DNA from: Epiperipatus broadwayi
Taxonomy: Eukaryota > Onychophora > Udeonychophora > Euonychophora > Peripatidae
Direction of reading: 5' to 3'
Length of the DNA stretch: 64,000 nucleotides
NCBI GenBank assembly: GCA_028023455.1
Contig: JAQFVV010001028.1
Span: forward strand, 62,001 to 126,000
Below, piece after piece: positions 11,370 to 24,848 of the stretch (position 1 is the first letter of the stretch; each line of letters starts with the position of its first letter). Below the pieces are notes generated by a model. That model was not told the DNA's origin, did no database searches, and saw only the letters and a list, made by a program, of their open reading frames with translations. The translations under genes were made by a program, and so were the position numbers.

Positions 11370-14300
11370 TACAGCCCATAGTATAGAAAAAAGTGGAGAA
11401 AATTCCCATACAATATGGAAAGAAAGGGAACAAGACACTGAATGAAAAGCAGTTCTAACTTAAACAGAGACAAAAGCCAACCCCAGTCTCTATCATCAAG
11501 GGAGAAATTTAGAGCACAGTATGGATCACCAGGAAGAATCTGGATGTTAAGTGAGAGGATTGGTGTGACTAGCAATGAGAATAGTCAAGATCTCCATCAC
11601 CCCAACCAGTTACTAGCTACAAGCATAGATAGCAGTATTGTATTTGAATAGCTATACTCTGAAGATAGTGGATCTCAACATCGGAAAAGAATCATGGATA
11701 TATGAAATAATATATATTTATGTGTCTTTTGAAAATATGAAGAGAGATATAAAATTAATAATAATAATAAGAATAATTATTATTATTATTGTTCATGAAT
11801 TAAACAATTTTTTAAAAAAAAATTTTTTTTTTCTTTCACTAGTGAACGATGTATGTGCTGTGTTTTGGGTGAAAATGATGGATGACGTATAGTTGTTAAT
11901 AATTATTGAAGCAGTATAGTCGTAATGTGTGGGAGTTTATCTTTGCAGTGTCCGCGTTGATAGTTGTAGGTTTAAATTCATTTCCAGGGTAACCCATAAG
12001 TCTGAAAACAGCAGAGTATTATAAAACAATGATGGCAAGAACAATGTGCCAGGGGTCACAAGCCTATAAAACTCTTGAATGAAATGAGCTGGGATTTGAC
12101 GGTTTAGACAGCTACTGTAAGTTAAAAACCCTATTTCTTTTCTCCAAAGAGAATTAATGAAGGCGATTATTAAATGGAGGATGATGTTAGAGTTTTACTT
12201 TTTTTTTTTTATTCTCTTCTTAAAAATAATTACATCGTTTACCAACAATAATTAAGTGATTGACTATGGACTAACTTTCTAAAATATATTTTAAACTAAT
12301 TTGGAAGTTCTCTTATACTTGAAAATAATAATAATAAGTTTTATCTAGATTCTGATTTGTAGGCATCAGCAGCAGATATTCTAAGTGTTATGTTGCAAAT
12401 GAATAAATAAATATACAATTGATGGGTGAATTTAGTTACTAAATTTGCAGATTTTATCTATAAATATAATTTCCATAATTATCAGTTTCAGCTTATAAAA
12501 GTTTTATTCTTGAGCATCTATGATGTAAATTAATAAACTTTTAACATTTAGTTATCTTTAGAGATCTTGCACTTTGTTTTTTCTTTTTTTAAGCCACATA
12601 TGCAATCGCTAATTGTAGTAGCTTTGACATTGTATAAATTATCTTTCTATTAAGGAAGAGTTTTACGTTCTTTTTATAGAAAGTGTGACAGCTAAGTAGA
12701 ATCATAAATTTTCTTCAGTCAATAATGATTTTTTTTTTTTAGTATTGAAACTGATAGCGATTGAAAATGGTAACTTCATTTGTGTGCTGTTGAATTTTAA
12801 TGCTTAATTTGAAATCTGTCCCCGTAATTCATTCTCATAACATCTTTTAATGTTTCTTTTTATGCATCTTATAAAATGGATGTCAAACATTTTATTATCT
12901 TTTAATAAAAATATATCAGTAATATTGGATCATTTACTTTCTTAGAAGATGATAAAAGTTTAGCTCAAGAAACGGTTGTGATTTCCATGCGTTAAAAGTG
13001 ACATTGATCGTTGTCTCTTTCTTAGCGCGCGCTTCGTCTTTTAAAACTGATATGAAATTCAAATTGCAGTTTTGGGTTTGATTTATTTAAAAATACAAGT
13101 TGCACCTAATGCATAAAATATTTTTGATAATGTTAATTAAAGTGAATGGTTTTGTTAACGAGCATTTTATTTGCGAAAATATTTGATAATTTTTTCTAGT
13201 CATCTTTTAATAAAAATAATTTTAAACTTTGCAGATTTTTTTAATATTATTATTAATATCATATTGCTCTGAATATTTACTAGCTTTAGAACAAAATGTA
13301 TCCTGCACGATTTGGTGCAGTGATAGAATGGCAAACTATAGATTAAAGCCTTTTGGAGATACAGCCCAGCCCTAACACTTCCGGCTCTCAAATATCTTAA
13401 CGAACTCCCGAGCTATAGAGTTTTACCATTCGATTATTTATTTAAAACAAAATGCTAATTTTGCGGTACACTTTTATATTATTAAAATAGTAATCATTCT
13501 TCGAAGTTTTTGTTCCATTAAAATTATGACAGCTTTCTCGTTAGTAGTTACGAATCCCCGCATTGTTGCTTATTTGATCAAGCTACTTTAACCTACTATC
13601 TTTACCCTTAGGTTGTAATAGCTAGATACCCATTTCCTAACCAATACTGGGTGGATTACTAAGTTTGATTATAGACTACTTGAAAGAAAAATGTAAGCTT
13701 GTTTGTAGCTTTGAAAAAAATTCAAGGTTTATCCAACCAGACTGAAACTTCACGTTGTTAGCATGGCGGACAAATGTGCTAACTTCTACACATAGTATTG
13801 CTATAGCACAACAACAACAACAAAATGGTTCTCATGTAATTACACCTCTAAGTTTTAACGATATGTTTACCTGTATTGTCACTGTAGTTGATTCATATTT
13901 ATTATTGAAAAATCTGACATTTTTAATCATTTAATTTATATAAATGGTTTGATGTAGTTATCTCATGTGATGCATGGCTTCTCTAAAATGGATTTATTCA
14001 TATTTAATAGGTATACAAAAAATAAGTTTTTTTTTTAAAGATATGATTCTCATAATATTTGATTATATATTTATGCATAGATAATAATTAACGCAAAGTT
14101 GGAGAAACCTATGTAAACAATCAGATTTTCCGATATCTATTAGTACATTTTTACTTGATTAAACATGTATGGCTGAGTATTAATATATATACTGTATATT
14201 ATTTGTTTAGCTGTTTGTGTTTTTAAAAAATATATATTAATAAAATTAGTATTACTACTTTCGTATGGCTTATAAAAATAGTAATTTTGTTAGAAAAATT

Positions 14301-15622
14301 TAAATGTTTGTTAATATTTATAGTTTTTAAAACAACAATCATATAATTACTTCTAAAGTAATAATTTTTAAGTAATAAAAAATCCTTTTCGCATAATAAT
14401 TTATGAATGCGAAAAATAGAGAAATAGTATATATAGTTCAAAAGATTGTGAAGAATGTTTAAAATGGAAATTCATTTTAAGCATCTATTTAAATGGGCCC
14501 AAATTTTTTCCCATAATTCCTCCCCTCTCCTCATCTTTTTTTAGGGGAACATTGAGAGAGAACACATTACTTATCAGGTTTTCCAATATTACATGATGAG
14601 GATTTTTATAATGTTTAATTCTTGCTTTATTCTCTAATGAAAACTATCTAGATATCCATTTACAGATGCACAATGAATTATTAATTAAATTAATTGTGAG
14701 CCAACTAATTAAAAAAAATACTAATTCAATTTGGAATCTGAAAAAAATAGTATTTTATGTGGCCTGAAATCAAACCTGACTTCATGAGCATAGCAGCCTA
14801 ATATTCCAATCATATACTGCAAGATTCATTATAATCTTTTTATTAGTATCTCTAATGTAAGATGCTTTGTATGGTTTAAAGCAATCATAGAATAGCAAAC
14901 CCTTGAGTTTAAGATCCATGGATTACCTAATTTTGTTATTCCCAGTACTCAAACTTCATGTAATCTTCATATGAACTTTTCATCACAAACTATTAAATTA
15001 TTTTTTTATATAATAACATATCTTCAAAATCAACAATATTAATGTATTACATTATTATAAAAAAAATTGTAAGAAAATGACTACATTTAATACAACTATG
15101 TCTACATAATTACATGTTAGTGTTTTAAAAATGTATTGGATAAAGCTGATCTAGATTTAAATAAGAATGCCATTGCATATACATGATTAATTATTTGTGT
15201 ACAGCAACTTTATCAGTAGAATCGAAGTAGGTATAAATTTACTCACTTTTACTATCAAAAGTTAAATTATCTCTAACAATGCAGACTTCCCTAAATGAGA
15301 AGATAGAATAGGATAATATCACTCATATGCTAAATCCAGGGCAACTCTTGCTTCACTTCTGGGTGCAAATTTTTACTTATGCTTCATTTTATATACAAAG
15401 CTTTTTAAAACAAGAGTTTCCCAAATAATGAAAATATTAGATAAAGAGATTTAGATTAGATTTATTTATTTATTTATTTAAACATTATATTACTAACAGT
15501 TCTTGTCACTTATAATTATATTTAAATGAAAAATACATTTTAACAATAGTAAACAATAATAATAAAATAGTTAGATAATATTTCAGTAATTAATAACCCA
15601 CACCACCACACATTATCAAAAA
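11370..15622. other. Non-coding stretch
   Basis: The tail of the gag-like block may continue to about 11660. Beyond it there is AT-rich sequence with runs such as (ATA)n near 11758 and a CAACAA run near 13810. A weak inverted pair (13322-13345 and 13409-13432) is present. No gene is recognised. Confidence 0.45.
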
Positions 15623-15733
15623 ACATGAATAAAGACATTGTAAAAGACAAGTGATCTTCAAGATATATTTTGTGGTGAATTGGCACTCATCATCTTGGGG
15701 GTCATTTGTCTTTTGCAATGTCTTTATTCATGT
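15623..15733. repeat. Foldback element F-b (42-bp arms)
   Basis: The arms 15623-15664 and 15692-15733 are reverse complements with only a few mismatches (ACATGAATAAAGACATTG at the outer ends). The 27-base loop, ATATTTTGTGGTGAATTGGC onward, resembles the GCACATTTTGTGCTGAACCA core of the repeat cluster at 43671-44800, so the two families are probably related. Confidence 0.8.
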
Positions 15734-16479
15734 GTTTCAAGAATGTGTAACATATAAAAGGTACTGCATACGGATAAAGAGAAATGAAGTTGAATTACAC
15801 CATATGTGTAAAATTTATATCTGAGCTACAGATAATCTCTGGTTTATATGATAATCATTTCCGTATTTATCTATAATGTATTGTGTCAAGGTTATGGATG
15901 AAATATAACACTTATAAATCAAAATATAATAATTTATCCTAGTAATCAATTCAATAAATGCTTTTCTGATATAGATTTTAAATATGCACTTGTATAAAAA
16001 TTATTATAAATGTTGATTATTATGTATGTAGTACTTTATATAGAATGATAAGTAAATGATCTAAAATTCTCATAAACATTTATTTTTCTCAAGTTATATT
16101 TATATTTTTTAATATTCATTATTGAAATGGAATCTGTTATTATTATTTTTTCATGTGAGATCTTTTAAAGTTTTTAATGACAGATAATCAGTTTTATGTT
16201 TAAATCCAATAAAAGTTAGATGTCCATTAATAAATTCTTTGTAATTCATGTATAGGCTTGTTTATTAATATTAAACATATTATACTCTTGTTAAGACCAA
16301 TACATCAAAGAAAAATAATTTTAAGTTGATAGAAAATAGTTTTCTATATATAATGATTTGGCTGATAACTTTATAAGATTTAGATATATTTTGTTTGACT
16401 TGGATATTAAAAGACCCATTTGATTTAAAGATCAAACCCAAGTCTTTCTGGTTATTATTTATTTTTATTTAATGTAATA
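15734..16479. other. AT-rich non-coding stretch
   Basis: Nothing is recognised. Confidence 0.5.
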
Positions 16480-17055
16480 ATTAATCATTACATCATATTA
16501 TGAAATTATTGTTACTTTGCTTTAAATTTATATCTTCATAATTATTTTAAACAATTCTGTATCATTAGCATATGTCAACAAGTTTGGTATAAATATTAAA
16601 AGATATCAGAAAAGTAAGTATAAGATAAATATAAAATTCTCTGTTAGTTAAATAAGATAAAATAATTGTTTTTGCATTTCACAATGTAATATTCTTAATT
16701 TTCATAAGAAGATATGGATTTACTTTATCAAATGCTTGGGTTATATCAAAATAAACTATATGACTTTTTGATTGGTTAATATCATTTATTGTTATGGTAT
16801 GAATTAAATGAATTAAACATTATTTAGTTGAAATAAATTCACATTGGAATTGTTTGCGACTTTTAGAATATCATTTTTAATAATATAGCGAATTCTCAAA
16901 AATTTTAGAGAAAGTGTCATTAAAATGGGTTTGTAATTTCCAGTTTCAAGTTTCTTTCTTTTCTTATGAGTTAGAACAATATTAGTTATTTTAAATTGAT
17001 CAGGAAAAATCCCACATTCAATATTTTGAAAAATTAATGGCGATAGTTTAATCAC
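16480..17055 (-). pseudogene. LINE reverse transcriptase relic (CR1/Jockey-like)
   Basis: On the - strand, 17055-16813 encodes ECGIFPDQFKITNIVLTHKK, then LETGNYKPI and LSLKFL. These match the RT entry of CR1/Jockey-type LINEs (GIFPDQFKIAxVxPIYKKG, NYRPISLLSxxSKIFE). Further on the - strand, past stops and shifts, come VYFDITQAFDKVNP (the F-x-D-x-x-x-A-F-D motif) near 16750 and ANDTELFK near 16560, where the A-D-D box would be. The catalytic box appears as YAND, and stops and shifts are present, so the copy is dead. It is a different LINE group from the RTE copy at 36 kb. Confidence 0.7.
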
Positions 17056-19312
17056 TGAATGAATTTAAAAGTTGGAATTTTTAGAAAAAAAAATTAAAGG
17101 TTTTTTTTTATTATTATTCTTAAGTTTTCAATGGATTCTATATTGTCTATTGTTATTTATTTATATAGTAAACTTATTTTTACCAAAATCCTTTTTAACA
17201 CATTATTATTTATACACAATGTATATACATTAGAAAAAATACTTTTAAAATATTCAATAAGAGATTATATAGTAATTACAGCAGTTATAGTTTTAAAATC
17301 ATTTTTGCTCTTTATTTCACAAACATAACATAGCATTTCCAAAATATATTTAGATCACTTTTTATTTTGATTTCATTTGATTTACTATAAATCTTTTGAT
17401 TTATAATAATCAGTTTTTCTATATAATTTTTTTGTAATTATAATAATGAATTATATCTTTTTTAAAACATTTTATGTAGCGTTTAATAATAAATCTAAGT
17501 AATGATTAAAAGCAAAGAAAAAAATAATATTTTTTTAAACATTTGGAATGTGAATATTTATGATATTGTAGACCTCAGCTGAAATATTGTAGCTGCTTTA
17601 CAAACTTCAACATTGAGTAAGTAATCCAAATGGTGTCATTTAAGATATACATAAAGATTCTTATAGTATCCTAATTTAAAATTTCTAAAAATGTTAACCC
17701 TTATATTTTTGTTTTTTCATAATTTATTTAAATCAAAAATAATAATAATAACAGGGAGATTTTTTTAATTATCAAGGAATTTGTTTAGGATCTTCAAGAG
17801 TAGATATTGTACATGTTGACATACGATGTACGATTTAATGTATATGCTTAAGTAGGTGTAAAATAAATATAAAAAATTAAAAGCATAATTTTGACAGTTT
17901 ATAAATTTGCAAATGTATATAGAATTTTTTTTTTTTTAATAACCTGTTTAGTAACTTACTCAATCCATTCACCATTATAAATAATATTTTTTTCTTAAAA
18001 CAGAACCATTACTTTAGTCACTTGCTATAAGAGTCATTAAGAAAATAAAATATCCATGTTCTAAATTTTTGTCATCTTTTGCAATGGCATCTTTGAATGG
18101 ATCTTTAATTGTTCCTCTGAACTAGTATAGAAGATTAGCTTTGATTTATTGTCCAAGAAAATTAAATAAAAAGCTCAAACCTGTAATTACAATCCATTTG
18201 TTTTTAATGACCAGAATAGGTCTTATTTATTAAAGTCCATAGATGAGACCTTTACAAGGTAATCTAAGCTAATTATCAATAATATTCTCAACTAAACAAA
18301 ACATAAATTATGTATAACCATACATTCCATTTATCATAGGCTTTAACAGAAACAAAAAACGTGAAACTACATCAAAATGCAATTATTTTTATTATTGAAA
18401 TTATTAAGGCTAAGAAATTTTGATGGTTCACAATTTATATATTTGAGAAGTAGTTTTACATATTGTTATTAGGACATTTTAATAAAATAAGATACACCTA
18501 TTTATAGACAATAATTTAGAAGCATGCAGATAATTTTTGCTTCTTCTCATAGATTAAATTTTATACATTGGCTTTGTCATAATTTAAAGAATTATTATTA
18601 CCTATTCTTATATATAAAGTTTCATTAGATCTAATGAAAATCATCATGGTGCATCTTGGGGGGGGGGTATTTACTTTTAGGTATTCATAATGCAATTTTT
18701 AGAATACGTGAGGTTTAAGAATCCAATGATTTGATTGCATTTACATTAAAAGTATATTTTGCATTACAGTTAAAAATATGCATGGTTTTTAGATGAGAAA
18801 TGGTGTAATGACATATTATTTAGACTATACAATGAAAATTATGAAACGATTATGGTTAAAACCTTTAAAATACTATTAAAAATATTTATGAATATATTAT
18901 GATAAACATGTGGAGATTGATTTGATAAGATGCTTCATATTCTGCTAAATCATAGTGGCAGTAGCTTTTGAAAAGATTATTTTTAAGCATGATTGAAGCA
19001 TCTTAATACTTTATCATATTTAAAAACTGGAGTGTTTTTTAGAAGATGTACAATGTGATTAATAATCTTTCTATCATGGATCTGAAGTCCAGGATTATAT
19101 ATAGCAGTTCTTAGGATTTTAAGGAATAATTTACATTACATGTAATTTGCCCGATTTTTTAATATATCACCTCCCTTTAATTGAAGAATCATAATATAAT
19201 ATTATAATACATTTCAAAAAGTCTCAAAGCAAGAAGTTTTTAATTTCTTTTTTTTTTTATTGTTGATTCATTTTACTGTAATCACATTTTCAAGGTATAT
19301 AGATTTTTTCTC
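17056..19312. other. AT-rich non-coding stretch
   Basis: No gene is recognised. A run of G sits at about 18658-18667. Confidence 0.5.

Positions 19313-19314
<2 letters not shown>

Positions 19315-19350
<36 letters not shown>
19315..19350. repeat. (TA)n microsatellite
   Basis: This is an uninterrupted TA dinucleotide run of about 36 bases. Confidence 0.9.
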
Positions 19351-19352
<2 letters not shown>

Positions 19353-19435
19353 TAGTTCATCATATTATTTAATGGGTATACCTTGCCAATATCTAAATGG
19401 TTTCTAAATCTAATTCACAACAGCAGAAGCTTAAT

Positions 19436-19531
19436 AAACCAATATAATATCAAAATTTATTGTCAAGGCAACCTCCATAGATAAAAGATGGAGGTTGTCT
19501 TGACAATAGATTGTGAAAATTCTATTGGTTT
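19436..19531. repeat. Foldback element F-c (about 43-bp arms)
   Basis: Arms 19436-19478 and 19488-19531 pair almost throughout (AAACCAATA at the outer end, GTCAAGGCAACCTCCAT at the inner end) around a 9-base loop. The inner arm resembles the CTTGACAACAG segment of the duplicated block that starts 150 bases downstream. Confidence 0.85.
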
Positions 19532-19689
19532 ATTTACCTTTGACTAATGTACTGAGAATATATGTAAAAAAATGAACTTTGTATTTAATCCATATAATTT
19601 TTTTACATTGCTTCTACTATTTCTTAACTAATTGATGATGAAATCCATATATCAAATAAAATATTGGTTATTATATATATATATTTATT

Positions 19690-20270
19690 TGACTGCATTT
19701 AGAACAGCTTATGGAGGTTTATTTAAACTTCTTTGTATCAATAATTTCAATCTTCATAGTCAATTTGTAACCTTTAGTATCTATATAAGTATATTGTACC
19801 ATAAATAAAGGTGGGATTCCACCTTTGTTATTAGAAGGAGCTTGCCTTAACAAGAGTTTGAGATTGTTGATTGTTATTGATATTGGGATTGTCTAAATGT
19901 TGACTGGTTTTAATGATTATTTATAAACCCATTTAGCCTTGAGCATTATTACACTTATTATTTAAGTAATACTTTGAGTGCAATTTGAAAATTATATTGC
20001 AGTTTGTAATGTTAAAATTGACTATTTGTTTGTCTGCATTCAGAACAGGTTATATTTACCAGTTTAAGTAGATTTATTTAAATTTTTGTATTAACAATTT
20101 CAATCTCTGTGGTCAAGTTGCAATCTTTAGTATAAGTATATTAAATCATAAATTAAGATGGATTCCACCTTTATTGTTAAAAGGGTGTGCCTTGACAACA
20201 GTGTGAGATTCTTGATTGCTATTTATATTGGGATTGTCTAAGTGTTAATTTGTTTTAATGACATATATAT
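19690..20270 (+). repeat. Degenerate tandem duplication (about 345-bp period)
   Basis: Units at about 19690-19935 and 20036-20270 share, in order, a CTGCATTYAGAACAG word, a TTTATTTAAA word, AATTTCAATCT, GGATTCCACCTTT, GCCTTRACAA and GGGATTGTCTAARTGTT. A reverse-strand copy of the last third lies at 52030-52125. The family is unnamed. It ends only about 130 bases before the ADGRA exon at 20405. Confidence 0.7.
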
Positions 20271-20404
20271 TAACACAGTTAATTTTAAATATACTTCTAG
20301 GAAAAATATAAAATTGTATTTAAAAGTTATCATTATTACTAATTATTTCTTACTATAATAAATTATAATATACATTTTTAATTGTTTTTCTTCTTTATTT
20401 TTAG

Positions 20405-20976
20405 ACTGGCCTTCTCTTCTCCTTCCCATTTTTCAACTCATTCCTCAGAAAAACCAAGTTGTCTTTGAAGGTGATCGCATGACATTTGTCTGTAGAGTTT
20501 CTAATATGTACATCGATACAAAACTGCAGTGGCTGAGAAATGGACAAGTAATAAAGAAAAATACTACAGAAGGCATCATTATTGAAAATTCTCGTGCTCA
20601 AGATCAGAGTATGATTGAAAATGCTCTGATAATAGAGCATTTGCGATCTAGTCATATGGGTGTTTGGGAATGTCAAGTTGTGACTTCACGGGGGAATGAT
20701 TCCAAAAGCATCCATCTGGTTGTGATGTCTGATGATATTACTTACTGTCCAGCAACTGTAGTTAACAATAATAAAGGAATGTACCGCTGGCCAAAGACAG
20801 TTGCTGGTGTTGTGGTGGAGTTGATATGTGAAGCTGGTCCTGGAAGTTCTTTTAGAAAATCAGGGTTAGCATATTCATATTACACGTGTAATGCAGATGG
20901 TTTCTGGGAAAAGCTCGATACTTCAAACTGCCAGTTTATCAACAAGAACACAAGAGTTTTAGAGGAATATTCTAAG
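20405..20976 (+). CDS. ADGRA3: ADGRA exon: Ig-like and hormone-receptor domains
   Basis: The exon starts after a pyrimidine-rich acceptor (tttattttTAG) and ends TCTAAG before GTAATG. It opens with two bases of a split codon; 190 full codons follow without a stop. Residues 1-25 resemble the linker after the LRR C-cap (FEGDR motif). An Ig domain follows with Cys29 (TFVCRV), Trp at LQWLRNG and Cys89 (WECQVVTSRGN). Then comes the HormR domain: YCPATVVNNNKG, RWPKTVAG and further cysteines at about residues 114, 131, 151 and 165, with GFWE before the last. This Ig-HormR pair with the NNKG and RWP motifs is typical of ADGRA receptors, which act at the plasma membrane (vertebrate GPR124 in Wnt7 signalling, GPR125 in planar polarity). 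The exon is large for a gene with such small later exons, and its composition is richer in G+C than the intron around it. Confidence 0.93.
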
Positions 20977-23469
20977 GTAATGTTATATAAATTTAAATGA
21001 CTCCATTGTAACTATATACTGATATGTGTTTAATTTGTTTTCTTTGATGATTTAAAATTTGTACTTTTTTAATGCTATTATCAAAGAAAGTATCACAGAT
21101 TATCTTTAAGTTATGTCAATAAAAGAAAGAGGGGTAGACAGTACATTATTAAAATATTTGGATCAACAGGTAAATCTACATTGAAATATGTATTTCCAAT
21201 AATATGCATTGGCTCAGATATACTACTTTTTTAGTATGCTTTATGTATGTATATAAATCCATTTTACACACACACACACACATATATATATATAAACATT
21301 ACAAGCATAAAGCTAAACTAGTCAATATAAAATCAAAACTACCCCAAATCCAAAATTAAACCAGACCAGCATAAATATATATATATATTGCATAATTTCT
21401 TCATTTTATTTCCAACAATGTCAGCAACCAAAAGCTCATAAAAATTGAATAAAACGTTCTTATTGCTGGTTTGGCATATGAATGTTACTTAATCATAGCA
21501 GAGGAGTTTCTTTATTTTTGTTTGAATTTCATATACATTAAACTAAATATATTTGATATTTATGTATATCATGTTAGATATATAATTATATAGAATGGCT
21601 GAAACTAGTATTAACTTTATAATATATTTTATATATCAGTTACTAGTTATATCAAATATTATGTTATAGCTAGTGAATGATATGTTGTTATATGTTGTTG
21701 ACATGACGACATGTTATCACTTAATGTTTTATTTTATGTTGTTAATAATTGGTGTTATGAACTATAATAATGTCTTACATGATTAAATGTAATTCTAGAT
21801 GTTAGACTTAATGCTCAATCTTACATTTCAAGCATATGTTCAACTGCGGCTGATCCATAGGCACTGCAGCATCCCCAGAAAAAAATTAATTATTAAATTT
21901 GTGCTTGAAAATATTAGCAATATAACAATCATTTTTAAAAAGAATTATTTTAAACATTACTTGAGATTCTATCCAAAAGCACTTCTAAGGGTGACATGTG
22001 CCAGAAACCTTATATTTGGTGAATTTCAGCAAGTTCTGCCAAGATTCATTTGCTTTTATCAATGTGCATAACTAACACCATGGAACTGCTCACTGCACAG
22101 TCTCAATAGTTATTTGAGCATGTTATGTTTATCTATTCTGGTTTCTCTTCAGAGTGAATAATTTTTTATTGTTTTCACGTAGGATAAGAAGTAAAATATT
22201 TGCTTTTTACTAGTAATTAACACTTATAAATTGACATATGAATATTTATTACAGACAAATATAAAAAAAATAATAAGATAAATATTATTTTAAATATTTA
22301 TCATGTTTAGTGTGTAATATATAAAATATATATATATATATTCCCAATTGACATTACATAAAAAAATTGAAATGAAAAGTAAAGGTCAATTTACTCTATA
22401 TATTATTTGTCAAACAGCAGTTAGTAAAAACAAAAAATACATTAGATTTTTTAACAATGATTGGTATAGAAAAATAAAATGGTTGTATATTTGTGACATT
22501 AGAAATACTCTGTTTTGTTTTTCTTCCTTACATTTTGGCAGTAATACTGTAATAAAGCACCCCTGCTTAAAAATTTCACAGACCAGCACTGCATATGGTT
22601 GCAAATATTGGGAAAAAACTATTATAATGACTTTGATATACATTTCAACTAACCAGATCTCTTTATTTTGCTAAAATCCATACAATTTTTTAAATGTCAG
22701 ACATCATTATTTTGTTTTTATTGATGTACAGTAAGACAAAATAATTTATAAGTTATTTTTTTAAGAAAAAAAATATTTACAATGAACATTAAATAAGCAT
22801 ATAATTATTCTTATATAAATATACGATTAAAATGAAATGAAAATAATTAATAAAATTCATGCTTATCTAAACGTAGTTTACATATCAACAGGAACATGAT
22901 CTCAAAACTGTGGTTATAAAATATGACTCATAAATAAAATTGAAAAAAATATATATATAAATAAAATTGAATGGATGATGTAATAGCTGTGTTTTAAATA
23001 ACTGAGATTTTTTAATTGCTTAAGAATATCAATACTGACCTGATTCAGATTTATGGGTGTAAAATTATTTACAGAATATTAATTTTTTGGGAGTGTATTG
23101 TCTAAGTTATGTAAAAATGTTAGAAATTTATCCAATTATTCTAATTATATTAATATAAAAATTTATAAAGAATTATGGTGCCATTTAAAATTTATATATT
23201 ACAAATTAATTATTACATAACATATACATATAGTTATATATTAATAAATAGATTAATGCACCTTAAATTATATGTAAGTAATTCTGAAGAAATGTCAATT
23301 CCAATTATTGTATGTAATGTATTTACTATCTGCCATACTACACAAAAAAACTGACAAACTTCAGAATTCATTTATTTCAGGAGTAATATCCTTTGTCAGT
23401 CACCTTGGAGGATTGCCAATAATCTACACAAATGTAACAGCTGCTCATTTTATATTTACAATATAATGT
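20977..23469. other. Intron sequence
   Basis: This is the 5' part of the 24.9-kb intron. It holds a (CA)n(TA)n microsatellite near 21269-21293 and AT-rich DNA. The 108-residue open frame at 22348-22674 has no family features. No exon is recognised. Confidence 0.6.
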
Positions 23470-24070
23470 TAATTGACATATTTTACACATAAAGTGTTTA
23501 ATCTTTTATTACAATATTTTGATGTTGGATTTCTTGAATAGGATTTATTAATAAAATAAATCTGTTTTGATTACCGTGTAACTTTATTGGAATAGGCTAG
23601 TTTACAAAAAAAATGCCCACAACAGCAAATATTCATGCTTTGATACCAAGTCAGTTAATCTTGTGATATTATTGCAAGATGAATGTCTGTTATATTTGCA
23701 ACGAATACTGGCATTGCTTCACAGTATCTGATAAATGTTATTTCTAAAATGCATGCATTCTTAAGACATATTTATCAATTTATTCACAGAGGTGAGATCT
23801 CTCTAGATTTATTCCAAGTATTTTGATAATGATTTCTTAAATGACATTTATCAATAAAATGAATCTTTGAATCTACCTTGATTAATCTACAATCATATTG
23901 GAGTAGGTTAGTTTATAGAAAATGACTTATCTTCATGTGTTTAACACTAAGGTGGTCAACATTGTATTAGTATAAGATGTTACTCCTATATTTGCATGGA
24001 TTATTGGCGATGCTTCAAGGTATCTAGTGAATGATATTATTTAAGAATGCATGCATTTTGGAGAGTTATT
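23470..24070. repeat. Degenerate tandem duplication (about 300-bp period)
   Basis: Two units share ordered words: AATAAAATRAATCT, ATTGGARTAGGYTAGTTTA, TRGCGATGCTTC or GGCATTGCTTCA, then AATGCATGCATT (23750 and 24048). It is old and diverged, of unknown family. Confidence 0.65.
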
Positions 24071-24706
24071 TTTGTCTTTTTTTAATGTAATATGGCAGCT
24101 ATAGTGAATGTATTGCATGCAACAATTACAGCTGACATTTCTCTATATTTTTTGTATATGAATACTGTATATACATATAAAACATAAATATATCAAAGCA
24201 CGTATATATATTATCTTTAAAAAATAATACTAAGAATAATTTTTATTTAATAATTTTAAAATTAGTTTACATTTTATATTAGTTACATAATCCCAATACT
24301 ACTAAATATTTATGCATACAATCATTCATGCATAACAAGAATAAATGTTTATGTATATAGTACATAATACATAAGCATATACTTTTATAAATATGTAGAT
24401 AAGTATTGGATACAAATTTGTGCATATACATAACAATTATCGGCTCATTTTGAGTGGTTTATTTCAAATTGTTGTCCAAATATTTATATATTATTTTAAA
24501 ATATAATGATTTTAGTTCATGTATGTATAAAAACTTTTTATTGTATTTTTTGAAGTTATTTGAAACAGTTTTACAAAAAGTATAACAGTTAAATCTAAAA
24601 TAGAATGATCTGGTATTTAAAGAGTCTGAAAGCAGATCTATCATTATTTTTATGTATTACATCAAATCTGTGTTTTGTAGGTGAATAACTTCATATAGAT
24701 TTTATT
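24071..24706. other. AT-rich intron sequence
   Basis: Nothing is recognised. Confidence 0.5.
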
Positions 24707-24848
24707 ATATAGAAATGAAGAGATAACATGCATTAAATAGAGAAACACTTTAACTTTTGGACCCCTTTTGCTTTAAAGACCCCCAACAAAAGAGCTGTTA
24801 TGAGAAAAACTTGCTTGTTAATCAATAATAATTGATAGTTTCTTAGTA

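Noticed and set aside
11957-11999. Possible small exon between CTTTGCAG and GGTAACC
   Set aside because: The 40-odd-base reading has no LRR or other ADGRA pattern, and both splice words are common by chance.
20401-20676. 91-residue open frame on the - strand
   Set aside because: It overlaps the well-supported Ig exon on the + strand and has no family features.
22348-22674. 108-residue open frame on the + strand
   Set aside because: No domain, splice or homology signal; low-complexity composition similar to the intron around it.
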